A DNA stretch of 64,000 nucleotides from Desulfosporosinus sp. (lineage in GTDB: Bacteria > Bacillota > Desulfitobacteriia > Desulfitobacteriales > Desulfitobacteriaceae), in contig DOPM01000058.1 of assembly GCA_003513495.1 (NCBI GenBank), positions 147,417 to 211,416 of the forward strand. Direction: 5' to 3'. The translations under genes were made by a program, and so were the position numbers. The notes under the pieces are model-generated. The model was not told the origin of the DNA and made no database searches. It was given only the letters and a program-made list of their open reading frames with translations. Of this stretch, positions 16,766 to 24,963 are shown in pieces. The number at the start of each line of letters is the position of its first letter. The first letter of the stretch is position 1.

Positions 16766-17059
16766 TTGCATCATACCCGAACAAATGTCGTTCCTATATA
16801 CGATCATTATCCGTATCAAGTACGTTGGTATCCCCTAAACTATAAAGGAGGGTACGAACCTGCTTGGTGGGAACGATTTGAAGAACAGTTTGAACCTCGA
16901 TGGCTTAGAAAAATGGAGAAACGTATGGGCTTTTTACCTGGGAAAGAACCGCTTTGGTGGGAACTTTTTGAAGAGCAATTTGAACCTGCATGGCTGCAGC
17001 GTTTAGAACGCCAGATTGGAATTCCACAACCCTTTAATCCTCGTTATGACCTACGGTAG
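16766..17059 (+). CDS. Small tryptophan/glutamate-rich repeat protein, unknown
   Basis: I do not recognise this 97-residue protein. After a Tyr-rich N-terminus (YDHYPYQVRWYPLNYKGG) it is two copies of a roughly 30-residue unit. Each unit consists of two related halves: EPAWWERFEEQF and EPRWLRKMEKRMG, then EPLWWELFEEQF and EPAWLQRLERQIG. The periodicity suggests amphipathic helices with exposed tryptophans. There is no signal peptide or membrane helix. The start is TTG 16766, with AAGGAG 8 nt upstream; the in-frame GTG at 16757 touches that site. It is flanked by terminators, hence its own transcription unit, between ald and the yqzK-like gene. Confidence 0.75.
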   Translation: MHHTRTNVVPIYDHYPYQVRWYPLNYKGGYEPAWWERFEEQFEPRWLRKMEKRMGFLPGKEPLWWELFEEQFEPAWLQRLERQIGIPQPFNPRYDLR

Positions 17060-17065
17060 ATTCAG

Positions 17066-17106
17066 AGCAATTGGGACCGATTATATATTCGGTCCTTGCT
17101 TTTTTC
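17066..17106 (+). terminator. Intrinsic terminator after the tryptophan-rich gene
   Basis: Stem GGACCGA/TCGGTCC extended below by AGCAA/TTGCT across a 3-nt bulge, ending in six T. It lies 6 bp after the stop codon. Confidence 0.8.
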
Positions 17107-17159
17107 TAGGATAAGGACAATCAGGAGGCGCATAGGTTTTAAGGATGGGGGGGAGCGTG

Positions 17160-17360
17160 ATGCAACCAACAAAACGCTGGGGAGATTTTTTTCTATATCT
17201 TGGAAGGGTTTTTGTTCTTCTAATTTTACTAGCAGTCCTACTACCAAAACTAGTAGCAGTGTGTAATAGTTGGATGTCTTCACTCTTGCATAATGATCAA
17301 AAACCCCATGGGAACCCCTTGCGAGTAGAATCTACTATCTCAACAGAGATAAATGGTTGA
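17160..17360 (+). CDS. Small membrane protein, YqzK-like (DUF4227)
   Basis: A 66-residue protein with one hydrophobic segment near residues 14-34 (RVFVLLILLAVLLPKLVAVC) and a polar C-terminus. ATG 17160 is chosen because GGGGAG lies 4 nt upstream; an in-frame ATG at 17145 would add five residues. In Bacillus the small membrane protein YqzK lies immediately upstream of xerD, after spoIIM, and this gene has the same position, size and topology. The assignment rests mainly on synteny. A minus-strand ORF here is a shadow. Confidence 0.6.
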   Translation: MQPTKRWGDFFLYLGRVFVLLILLAVLLPKLVAVCNSWMSSLLHNDQKPHGNPLRVESTISTEING

Positions 17361-17366
17361 TAAAGG

Positions 17367-17413
17367 AATATCCCCGTCCGATGTAGAACATAGTAAGAAA
17401 AGGGGGGGATATT
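17367..17413 (+). promoter_or_regulatory. Inverted repeat covering the xerD ribosome-binding site
   Basis: AATATCCCC (17367-17375) is exactly complementary to GGGGATATT (17405-17413), which contains part of the purine-rich ribosome-binding site and ends at the base before the GTG start. A 9-bp stem with a 29-nt loop could mask the start site. The fold is an inference. Confidence 0.4.
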
Positions 17414-18322
17414 GTGACCTCCGAAGAAAGAACTTTGAAAAAGTATTTAACATACTTGCATGTAGAGCGGGGGCTTTCTGAAAATACGAGGCAGGCCTAT
17501 GAGCGCGACTTGCGTCAGCTAATGATTTACCTTAAACAGCGGGGTACGGACATTTCCATATGTGAGGGCAATGACTTGTTTTTATTTCTGCTAAAATGCA
17601 AAGAAGATGGCAAAGCACCTCGAACGATTGCACGATGTAATGCGACACTCCGAGGATTTTTTGCGTTTTTGCTGGATGAAGGACTACGTGATGATAATCC
17701 AAGTACTTATTTAGTAACACCAAAATTAAATCAACCACTTCCGAAGGTGTTGTCGGAAGCTACAATGGACAAACTATTGAAATCAGAGGAAGAAACCCTT
17801 CTAACCATGAGAAATTTAGCAATGCTAGAGGTCCTTTATAGTAGTGGATTGAGGGTTTCTGAATTGATTAGTTTACGTGTGTCAGATGTGGCATTAGATG
17901 TGGGATATGTGCGTTGTATCGGAAAAGGGAATAAGGAGAGGATTGTACCCCTGGGCGAACCTGCGATTCGTGATTTGGAGCGGTACTTAGATGGATCACG
18001 TCCTCGTTTATGTGGCAAACAAAAAAGTGATCGTCTTTTTTTGAATGTCCATGGGCGTCCCCTGACTCGACAAGGAGTGGTTCATATTCTAAATAAATGG
18101 GCAAAGGACCATCAACTTGAGCAAAAAGTTTCCCCCCACATGTTTCGTCATAGTTTCGCAACCCATCTCCTGGATCATGGAGCTGACTTGCGTTCTGTTC
18201 AAGAAATGTTGGGGCATGCTGACATCTCGACAACTCAGATCTATACCCATTTGACACGAAAACGCTTGTTAGATGTCTTTCAAAAAGCTCATCCACGAGC
18301 GGATCTTAAGAGTAAGGAGTGA
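17414..18322 (+). CDS. xerD: Site-specific tyrosine recombinase XerD
   Basis: Chromosome-dimer resolution recombinase acting with XerC at dif. An N-terminal SAM-like core-binding domain (LTYLHVERGLSENTRQAYER) precedes the catalytic domain. The active-site set is intact: Arg in SSGLRVSELISL, Lys in GKGNKERIVPL, HxxR in SPHMFRHSFATHLL, His in EMLGHADISTTQIY and the tyrosine in IYTHLTRKRL. The GTG start at 17414 follows a G-rich ribosome-binding site. At 302 residues it matches the family. It is followed by deoB and punA as in Bacillus (ripX-drm-punA), which distinguishes it from XerC. Confidence 0.95.
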   Translation: MTSEERTLKKYLTYLHVERGLSENTRQAYERDLRQLMIYLKQRGTDISICEGNDLFLFLLKCKEDGKAPRTIARCNATLRGFFAFLLDEGLRDDNPSTYLVTPKLNQPLPKVLSEATMDKLLKSEEETLLTMRNLAMLEVLYSSGLRVSELISLRVSDVALDVGYVRCIGKGNKERIVPLGEPAIRDLERYLDGSRPRLCGKQKSDRLFLNVHGRPLTRQGVVHILNKWAKDHQLEQKVSPHMFRHSFATHLLDHGADLRSVQEMLGHADISTTQIYTHLTRKRLLDVFQKAHPRADLKSKE

Positions 18323-18332
18323 AGGAAGATAT

Positions 18333-19514
18333 ATGCCGCGAAGAGTTGTAATTATTGTCTTAGACAGCGTTGGAATTGGAGAACTGCCGGATGCTGGGGA
18401 TTATGGGGACTTAGGAAGCGACACATTAGGTAACCTGGCTAGGCAGCGCGGCGGACTCAATCTGCCTAATTTAGAAAAACTTGGACTAGGAACGATACAT
18501 TCTATTACAGGAGTTCCCGCAGCCCTCAACCCGGAAGGCTGTTTTGGAAAAATGGCAGAACGATCACGAGGGAAGGATACGACCAGTGGACATTGGGAAA
18601 TAGCGGGGGTGATTTTGGAGAAAGCACTTCCGACCTTCCCTCAGGGTTTTCCTAGGGAGTTTATTGAAGGTTATGAGGCAGCCATCGGGAGAAAGGTGAT
18701 GGGAAACGAAGTAGCTTCTGGAACAGAGATCATACAACGGCTTGGCGAAGAGCATGTAAAAACAGGAATGCCCATCGTTTATACTTCAGCAGACTCTGTA
18801 TTTCAAGTTGCAGCGCATGAAGAAATAATCCCGCTGCCGGAACTGATGCGCATATGTCAGATTGCACGCACCATGCTGAAAGATGAACTTCAAGTTGGGC
18901 GGGTGATTTCCCGACCCTTCCTCGGAGAAGTCGGACACTTCTACCGTACTCCAAACCGGCACGATTTTGCCCTTGAACCCCCCCAGAAAATATTATTTGA
19001 ATATGTGCAAGAACAGGGACTAGAAGTCTGCGCAGTTGGAAAGATCAACGACATTTATGCTGGACGAGGTGTGACTGATCATGTAACTTCCAAGGGAAAC
19101 ATGGAGAGTGTCGATAAAACATTAGATTATATGGCTAAGGTTGAAAAGGGACTAATTATGACCAATCTAGTGGATTTCGATATGATTTATGGTCACCGTA
19201 ACGATGTGGTCGGGTATGCTCGGGCCTTAGAGGAATTTGATGCTCGCTTACCAGAGATCTATGCTGCTTTGCGCTCAGAGGATATGCTCGTTATTACCGC
19301 TGATCACGGATGTGATCCAACCATGCCTAGTACAGATCACAGTAGGGAATATGTTCCGTTACTTGTTTGCGGACCGGCCTTAAAAAAGGGAATTAATCTG
19401 GGCGTGAGATCGAGCTTTGCTGATTTAGGAGCAACAGTGGCTGAATACCTAGAAGCGGAACCGCTGACCAATGGGAATAGTTTTTACGCTTTGATAAAAA
19501 AGGAGGGATTGTAA
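18333..19514 (+). CDS. deoB: Phosphopentomutase
   Basis: Interconverts (deoxy)ribose-1-phosphate and -5-phosphate, linking nucleoside phosphorylases to central metabolism. Alkaline-phosphatase-superfamily metal motif IVLDSVGIGELPDAGDYG at the N-terminus; KDTTSGHWEIAG and ITADHGCDPTMPSTDHSREY are further family signatures. ATG 18333 follows GAAGGA and gives 393 residues, the usual size; the longer frame from 18273 lies inside xerD. Its stop overlaps the punA start by 1 bp. Confidence 0.96.
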   Translation: MPRRVVIIVLDSVGIGELPDAGDYGDLGSDTLGNLARQRGGLNLPNLEKLGLGTIHSITGVPAALNPEGCFGKMAERSRGKDTTSGHWEIAGVILEKALPTFPQGFPREFIEGYEAAIGRKVMGNEVASGTEIIQRLGEEHVKTGMPIVYTSADSVFQVAAHEEIIPLPELMRICQIARTMLKDELQVGRVISRPFLGEVGHFYRTPNRHDFALEPPQKILFEYVQEQGLEVCAVGKINDIYAGRGVTDHVTSKGNMESVDKTLDYMAKVEKGLIMTNLVDFDMIYGHRNDVVGYARALEEFDARLPEIYAALRSEDMLVITADHGCDPTMPSTDHSREYVPLLVCGPALKKGINLGVRSSFADLGATVAEYLEAEPLTNGNSFYALIKKEGL

Positions 19515-20344
19515 TGTTTTCAGAAATGAAAATGGAACATAAATTAGAAGAAGCACGGAGTTACCTTGCGGAGCGAGCTCCTTCACTGCCTGAACTTGGT
19601 ATCATCCTGGGTTCGGGGTTAGGTGCCTTTGCAGATTTAGTCGAGGATAGGGTCATCGTTCGTTACAGAGATATTCCGCATTTCCCAATATCAACAGTTG
19701 AGGGGCATGCAGGTCAATTAGTTTTTGGAACGGTTGAAGGTCGATCGGTGGTGGTAATGCAAGGGCGCTTTCACTACTATGAAGGATATAAAATGCAGGA
19801 AGTAACCTTTCCAATTCGGGTGATGCAGGTCTTAGGCGTCAAGGGTCTTGTTGTCACCAATGCTGCGGGTGGAATCAATCCAGAGTTTCAACCAGGAGAT
19901 CTAATACTCATCAAAGATCATCTCAACCTCATGGGCGAAAATCCTTTGCGTGGATCAAACCTATCCAATCTAGGCCCGCGTTTTCCTGACCTAAGCGAGG
20001 CATATCATTCTGAGTGGCGCCAAAAGGCGTTAGCCATCATGCAGGACTATGAGATTCGCCCACAAGAAGGGGTGTATGTAGCAATGAGCGGCCCTAGCTA
20101 TGAAACTCCGGCAGAAATTCGCTATTCTCGTTCGGTTGGAGCAGATATGGTTGGCATGAGTACGGTTCCTGAAGTGATTGTTGCTAATCACGGGGGTATG
20201 AAGGTTTTAGGGATATCCTGTATCACCAATATGGCAGCCGGTATACTACCTCAAAAACTAAGTCATACAGAAGTTATGGAGACTGCTGTACGAGTTGAGA
20301 AGAAATTTGTGAACTTTGTACAAGGACTTATGAAGGTGCTTTAG
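19514..20344 (+). CDS. punA: Purine nucleoside phosphorylase
   Basis: Trimeric-type phosphorolysis of purine nucleosides (guanosine/inosine) to base and ribose-1-phosphate. Motifs: LGIILGSGLGAFADL (phosphate-binding loop), HAGQLVFGTVEG, MQGRFHYYEGYKM, TNAAGGINPEF and GPSYETPAEIRYSR. 276 residues, typical. A TAATG junction couples it to deoB; the product ribose-1-phosphate is the DeoB substrate. Confidence 0.95.
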   Translation: MFSEMKMEHKLEEARSYLAERAPSLPELGIILGSGLGAFADLVEDRVIVRYRDIPHFPISTVEGHAGQLVFGTVEGRSVVVMQGRFHYYEGYKMQEVTFPIRVMQVLGVKGLVVTNAAGGINPEFQPGDLILIKDHLNLMGENPLRGSNLSNLGPRFPDLSEAYHSEWRQKALAIMQDYEIRPQEGVYVAMSGPSYETPAEIRYSRSVGADMVGMSTVPEVIVANHGGMKVLGISCITNMAAGILPQKLSHTEVMETAVRVEKKFVNFVQGLMKVL

Positions 20345-20445
20345 GAAACCTCACGACAAAAGAGGGTGTACATAAAAGTCGGGAAATTCAAAGAGTGAAC
20401 TAAGAACTATAACTAAGTGTTAATTGATAGAAAGAGTGATTTCGT

Positions 20446-21747
20446 ATGCGCATGGTAGATCTTATCGAAAAGAAACGGGATGGGGAACCCCTTTCTAAGC
20501 AGGAAATCCACTTTATTATCCAGGGATATGTGCAAGGAGATATTCCCGATTATCAGATGTCGTCTTGGGCGATGGCTGTTTACTTTCAAGGTATGTCAAT
20601 TGAGGAAACCGCCGAACTTACCTCAACGATGGCTAAAAGCGGAGAACAACTCGATCTTTCAACACTTGGAGGGCGATTTGTTGATAAACACAGTACCGGT
20701 GGTGTTGGCGATAAGACCACCTTACTGCTGGGACCCATGGTTGCAGCTTGTGGTGTGCCGGTGGCAAAAATGTCCGGCAGAGGGCTGGGGCATACCGGCG
20801 GAACAATAGATAAGCTTAGTTCTATACCGGGGTTTAGGGTAGAGCTTAGTCAGGAAGAGTTTCTAGAGCAAGTCAAGAAAATCGGTATAGCTGTTATTGC
20901 TCAAACGGGGAACCTTGTCCCAGCCGATAAGAAACTATATGCTCTTCGTGATGTCACCGGAACTGTTAGTTCAATTCCCTTAATCGCCTCTTCAGTCATG
21001 AGTAAGAAAATTGCAGCCGGAGCCCAGGGGATCGTTTTGGACGTAAAGTACGGCTCGGGAGCCTTTATGAAGACAATTGAAGATGCTCGAAGGTTAGCAA
21101 CGACGATGGTTGATATCGGCAAGGCCTTAGGGCGTCAAACAATTGCCGTATTGAGCAATATGAATGAGCCGTTAGGGCGTGCTGTAGGGAATAGCCTGGA
21201 GATTCTTGAAGTAGCAGATGCCCTGCAGGGTAAGGGGCCAGATGATTTAATAAAAGTATGTCTGGAATTAGGGGCTTGGATGCTGGTGGCCGGAGACTCG
21301 GTACCCGATGTCGATACAGGAAAGAAATGCTTGCTCCAAAGCTTAGAAAGTGGTGCAGCTTGGGATAAATTCCTAAACTTTATAGCGGCACAGGGAGGAG
21401 ATGACCAAGCGGTTGTCGATAGACGTTTACAGGTTGCTCCCTGGAGTCTACCAATCCTTGCAGCTGATTCGGGGTATGTGCAATCAATTGATGCCCATAA
21501 AATAGGGATCTTAGCTATGACCCTCGGAGCAGGTAGAGTTACAAAGGATAGTCCTATTGACTTAGGAACTGGGGTTTTGCTGGTCAAAAAGACAGGAGAG
21601 TGGATTGAAGCGGGAGAACCTCTCTTGCAGCTCTATGGAAGAGATAAGGAATCCTTAGCCGAGGGGCTTCTTCTCGCTCAGGATTTAGTTCCCATTGGAA
21701 GCGAAACTCCTGAACAGCTTCCTTTGATCGAGGAAGTAATACAGTAA
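20446..21747 (+). CDS. pdp: Pyrimidine-nucleoside phosphorylase
   Basis: Phosphorolysis of thymidine, uridine and deoxyuridine. The glycosyltransferase family 3 signature is plain (KMSGRGLGHTGGTIDKLSS, KHSTGGVGDKTTLLLGP), with a C-terminal PYNP domain ending in the GTGVLLVKKTGEWIEAGEPL region. 433 residues, full length. It lies 101 bp after punA, forming a nucleoside salvage cluster with deoB and punA; whether it shares their transcript is unclear. Confidence 0.95.
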   Translation: MRMVDLIEKKRDGEPLSKQEIHFIIQGYVQGDIPDYQMSSWAMAVYFQGMSIEETAELTSTMAKSGEQLDLSTLGGRFVDKHSTGGVGDKTTLLLGPMVAACGVPVAKMSGRGLGHTGGTIDKLSSIPGFRVELSQEEFLEQVKKIGIAVIAQTGNLVPADKKLYALRDVTGTVSSIPLIASSVMSKKIAAGAQGIVLDVKYGSGAFMKTIEDARRLATTMVDIGKALGRQTIAVLSNMNEPLGRAVGNSLEILEVADALQGKGPDDLIKVCLELGAWMLVAGDSVPDVDTGKKCLLQSLESGAAWDKFLNFIAAQGGDDQAVVDRRLQVAPWSLPILAADSGYVQSIDAHKIGILAMTLGAGRVTKDSPIDLGTGVLLVKKTGEWIEAGEPLLQLYGRDKESLAEGLLLAQDLVPIGSETPEQLPLIEEVIQ

Positions 21748-21783
21748 TCGACTCATCCTTGGTTCAATGGACAAGGGTCAATC

Positions 21784-21841
21784 ATAAAAACCTCCTTTCC
21801 ACGTATGCATATATTATTGCAACAGGGAAGGAGGTTTTTAT
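21784..21841 (+). promoter_or_regulatory. Long hairpin sequestering the ribosome-binding site of the downstream CoA-binding gene
   Basis: ATAAAAACCTCCTTTCC (21784-21800) pairs with GGGAAGGAGGTTTTTAT (21825-21841): 17 bp with one G-U pair. The 3' arm contains the whole AAGGAGG ribosome-binding site, and the ATG follows at 21842. The 24-nt loop holds the palindrome TATGCATA. Because the stem ends in five T it might also act as a weak terminator for pdp. Translation control is an inference. Confidence 0.55.
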
Positions 21842-22339
21842 ATGGCACGTGAGAAAAAAATTTATCCTTTGGCAGGAGGGTTAACCACTCAAGATACATA
21901 TGCCGTGCTAGGGAATACGCAAAAGTTTCAGAAGCATAAACATGCCTGGAAGGTTTGGCGGGCATTGAAAGATTTTGGATGCGTTGTATATCCCGTTGCA
22001 GAGGGCTTAGCTCGCATAGACGGGAGTAAGGTTTATCCAAACTTAGCTCAACTTACAGATAAAGTGACAGTTGTAGTACCCTGTCTATTGCCTGAAAGCC
22101 TTAAATCCTTAGTTCTGGATACTGTTTCCGCAGGATGCAGCAAGATATGGTTCCAAGAACAAACCTGGAGCCAAGACCTTCAACAAGAGTGTGACAATGC
22201 CGGAGTTGAGGTAATCCGGGGATGTGTGCTGCGGCATAGAATTTATCCATCTAAACTAAGTCTACGCTATTTTAGTCCTTGCTATTGGCATGGATTTAGA
22301 GATGTTAAAGTACCTATGAAACGTTTTGGTAGGTATTAA
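21842..22339 (+). CDS. CoA-binding domain protein (YccU-like fold)
   Basis: A 165-residue protein whose central part has the pattern of the small Rossmann-fold CoA-binding family: a TYAVLGNTQKFQKHKHAWKV loop-helix, then GCVVYPVAEGLARIDGSKVY, and the late strand GVEVIRGCVLRH. Function of this family is unknown; some members are acyl-CoA- or NAD-binding. The N-terminus MAREKKIYPLAGGLTTQDTY has a slightly altered glycine loop (LGNTQ). The start codon lies 7 nt after AAGGAGG, which is buried in a hairpin. It is alone between pdp and dacF. Confidence 0.6.
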   Translation: MAREKKIYPLAGGLTTQDTYAVLGNTQKFQKHKHAWKVWRALKDFGCVVYPVAEGLARIDGSKVYPNLAQLTDKVTVVVPCLLPESLKSLVLDTVSAGCSKIWFQEQTWSQDLQQECDNAGVEVIRGCVLRHRIYPSKLSLRYFSPCYWHGFRDVKVPMKRFGRY

Positions 22340-22363
22340 GGAGAGGTATGCAGAAAAGCAGGA

Positions 22364-22407
22364 AAGCAATGGAAGCAAGGGGGGCGGTTCCCTTGCTTCC
22401 ATTGCTT
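22364..22407. repeat. Perfect 18-bp hairpin between the CoA-binding gene and dacF
   Basis: AAGCAATGGAAGCAAGGG pairs without mismatch with CCCTTGCTTCCATTGCTT around an 8-nt loop. GGAAGCAA also recurs within the arm. No T-run follows, so it is not a standard terminator. Confidence 0.7.
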
Positions 22408-22539
22408 CCACCCTTTACTTCCCTCAGGTTTCAAAAAAGCCTTTTCACAAAGGTTCTTTGTTATTTTATAGTAGGATTTCAATATAATTTACTTTTTCGG
22501 GAATAATAAATTCACACTAATTATGAGGGGGGACAAAAG

Positions 22540-23688
22540 ATGCGCAAAGTTTTGGCAATCGTTTTAGCAATGGGTATTGTTCTAGGAAACCTTGGTTTTT
22601 CTAATGTAAAGCCAGTTCAAGGAGTCGAAATTGAGACGGATGCCGCAAGTGCAATTTTGATGGACGCGGTTTCTGGTCGGATTCTCTACGAAAAAGAATC
22701 CCACAAAGAATTAGCACCTGCAAGCGTTACTAAGATTATGACCTTACTAATCGCAGCAGATGCAGTGGCCCAAGAAAAAGTTAAATTGACAGATACTGTT
22801 ACAGCTAGTGAAAATGCCTGTAAATTAGGAGGTTCTCAAATCTACCTCGAACCAGGAGAAACCTTTTCATTAGAGCAGATGTTAATTGCCATAGCCGTTG
22901 GGTCCGCCAATGATGGCTGTGTCGCAGTCGCTGAACATATTAATGGAACCCATGAAGCGTTTGTAGAAGATATGAACCGTAAAGCTCAAGAATTAGGGCT
23001 GAAGAATACTCATTTTGTCAATGCTTATGGTCTGCCTGCTGAGGGGCATTATACAAGTGCCTATGACTTAGCCGTGATTTCCAGAGAAGCTCTCAAATAT
23101 CCCCTGATTCGTAAGTTGACCAGCATTAAGGAATACGACTTACGGGAGGGTAAGTTTAAGCTCTACAATACCAACAAATTATTATGGTGGTACCCAGGAG
23201 CGGATGGACTTAAAACAGGATGGACTAATGAAGCTAGATATTGCTTGGCTTCAACTGTGGAAAGAAATGGCTTACGATTGATCTGTGTCGTGATGGGTGT
23301 ACCCCAAGTTAGAGGACATTTTGCAGAATCTATGAAAATCTACAATTACGGATTTGCAAAATACGAATTTAAACAGTTTGCCCCCGCTGAGCAAAAGCAA
23401 GGGGTAGTTAAGGTTCGTAAAGGAGTCGAAGACGAGATCGTCGCTGTTACGGAAATTGCCTTAGGAGCCACAGTAGAAAAAGGAAAAGACAAAAATTTCT
23501 GGGTTGAGACAAAGCTAAACCCAGAAATCAGTGCACCTGTTGAGAAGGGACAGACATTAGGACAAGTACTCCTTTACCAAAATGATCAATTACAAGCCAC
23601 TGTCAAATTGATAGCCGATCACGGAGTGGCAAGGGCTGGCTTAGTTGATCAGTTGACACGAACTATAAAAGGAGTCTTCAGTTTCTAG
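22540..23688 (+). CDS. dacF: D-alanyl-D-alanine carboxypeptidase DacF (sporulation-type PBP)
   Basis: Secreted serine carboxypeptidase that trims peptidoglycan stem peptides. A signal peptide covers about residues 1-28 (VLAIVLAMGIVLGNLGF). Active-site motifs: SxxK in PASVTKIMTLL, SxN in GSANDGCVAV and KTG in DGLKTGWTNEA. A C-terminal PBP5-type domain and amphipathic end follow. 382 residues. DacF is named because the gene lies next to the sigF/spoIIA genes as in Bacillus, where it is forespore-expressed. Unusually, the spoIIA operon faces it on the other strand: the two stops are only 11 bp apart. GGGAATAATA at 22499-22508 matches the sigma-F -10 consensus, but no good -35 is seen. Confidence 0.92.
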   Translation: MRKVLAIVLAMGIVLGNLGFSNVKPVQGVEIETDAASAILMDAVSGRILYEKESHKELAPASVTKIMTLLIAADAVAQEKVKLTDTVTASENACKLGGSQIYLEPGETFSLEQMLIAIAVGSANDGCVAVAEHINGTHEAFVEDMNRKAQELGLKNTHFVNAYGLPAEGHYTSAYDLAVISREALKYPLIRKLTSIKEYDLREGKFKLYNTNKLLWWYPGADGLKTGWTNEARYCLASTVERNGLRLICVVMGVPQVRGHFAESMKIYNYGFAKYEFKQFAPAEQKQGVVKVRKGVEDEIVAVTEIALGATVEKGKDKNFWVETKLNPEISAPVEKGQTLGQVLLYQNDQLQATVKLIADHGVARAGLVDQLTRTIKGVFSF

Positions 23689-23699
23689 CGTTAAGGTGG

Positions 23700-24512
23700 C
23701 TAATCCGAGCTAGAGTTTTGATTGTCAAGATCTGAACGATCGTTGATCTCAGATAGTTTACGAATTCTAAGGAGTGCCGCACGTTCAATGCGAGAAATCT
23801 GAACTTGTGAGAGATTAAGCAGGCTGGCGATTTGACTCTGAGTCTTATCTTCAAAGAATCGCATCAAAAGAACACGCTTTTCTCTTTCAGGCAGCTTGTC
23901 CAAGACTTCGTTAAGGGCAATTTTTTCGAACCAACTAGATTCAAGACCCTTTTCTTCAGAGAGTTGATCGAGAACGTAGATGGGATCTGAGTCGTCTTGA
24001 TAAAGCGTATCGTAGATAGAGGTAGGGCTTTGGATAGCTTCAAGAGCTGCGACGATCTCATCCCGATCAACACCTATATTCGCTGCGATTTCCCCGATGG
24101 TCGCGTCCCTACCTAATGAGGCAGATAATTCATCTCGAGCTCGATTCACTTTGTAGACAAGTTCCTTATAGGAACGTGGAACTTTCACTGGGTGATCATC
24201 CCGGAGAAATCGACGTATTTCTCCGATAATCATGGGAACAGCATAGGTTGAGAACTTGACGCCATAGGAGAAGTCAAATTTGTCGATGGCTTTAATCAGT
24301 CCGATTGTTCCAATCTGAAAGAGGTCTTCCAGCTCATAACCTCGATGGGAGAAACGTTGAACTAAGTTAAAAATGAGCTTCAAGTTGCAATTAATGAGAC
24401 GTTCGCGGGCCTCGGTATCTCCTTCTTTGGCGGCATGAAGGTATTCCATCATCTCTTTATCAGAGAGTAAAGGAAAATGGGGAAGATTCATTTCTGAAAG
24501 TCGTTGAATCAT
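23700..24512 (-). CDS. sigF: Forespore RNA polymerase sigma-F factor
   Basis: First compartment-specific sigma factor of the forespore. Region 2 is recognisable (GYELEDLFQIGTIGLIKAID, KFSTYAVPMIIGEIRRFL), followed by region 3 and a region 4 helix-turn-helix (QSQIASLLNLSQVQISRIER). 270 residues. The start ATG 24512 follows GGGGGG at 6-nt spacing. Third gene of a minus-strand spoIIAA-spoIIAB-sigF operon, which identifies it as sigma-F rather than sigma-G. It runs tail-to-tail with dacF. Confidence 0.95.
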   Translation of the reverse strand: MIQRLSEMNLPHFPLLSDKEMMEYLHAAKEGDTEARERLINCNLKLIFNLVQRFSHRGYELEDLFQIGTIGLIKAIDKFDFSYGVKFSTYAVPMIIGEIRRFLRDDHPVKVPRSYKELVYKVNRARDELSASLGRDATIGEIAANIGVDRDEIVAALEAIQSPTSIYDTLYQDDSDPIYVLDQLSEEKGLESSWFEKIALNEVLDKLPEREKRVLLMRFFEDKTQSQIASLLNLSQVQISRIERAALLRIRKLSEINDRSDLDNQNSSSD

Positions 24513-24523
24513 ATCGCGCCCCC

Positions 24524-24961
24524 CTAATGAGAGGAGATGGGTGTTTGCTTGAAGTGCTTCTTCATGGTGACGATGGTTCCCTCTTCAAGTGCAGATTTTA
24601 CTTGAAGTTCGTCCATGAAAGATTGCATGAAGACAAAGCCCAGGCCCATTCGCTCAGGATCCGTACTATACGCAGGTTGCATGGCTTGCTCTACATTAGA
24701 GATCCCGCATCCTTCGTCTTTTACAACAATTGTAAGAAGATTATTGGTAATGTCTAGATCGAGGTAAACAATATTATTTGGGACATTCTGATATCCGTGG
24801 ATGATTGCATTAGAGACCGCCTCTGAAACCGCAACTTTTAATTCTTCGATGTCATTAAGTGAAAGATCTAGTTGCCCTCCTACAGAGGCAATAAGTAAAC
24901 GGGCAAGGCTCACATTTTCAGGGATACTAGAAAATGTGAGGGATATTTGGTTTGATTTCAT
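24524..24961 (-). CDS. spoIIAB: Anti-sigma-F factor / serine kinase SpoIIAB
   Basis: GHKL-fold protein that binds and inhibits sigma-F and phosphorylates SpoIIAA. The Bergerat fold is seen as the N-box LKVAVSEAVSNAIIHGYQ, the G1 motif VKDEGCGI and the G2-like MGLGFVFMQSF. 145 residues, typical. It starts 2 bp after the spoIIAA stop with GGGGAG upstream, and is followed by sigF after 11 bp. Confidence 0.95.
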   Translation of the reverse strand: MKSNQISLTFSSIPENVSLARLLIASVGGQLDLSLNDIEELKVAVSEAVSNAIIHGYQNVPNNIVYLDLDITNNLLTIVVKDEGCGISNVEQAMQPAYSTDPERMGLGFVFMQSFMDELQVKSALEEGTIVTMKKHFKQTPISSH

Positions 24962-24963
24962 TA

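Noticed and set aside
17868..18296. 142-codon minus-strand ORF inside xerD
   Set aside because: Antisense to a fully conserved xerD; no recognisable protein and no reason to prefer it.
21135..21587. 150-codon minus-strand ORF inside pdp
   Set aside because: Shadow of a complete pyrimidine-nucleoside phosphorylase gene.
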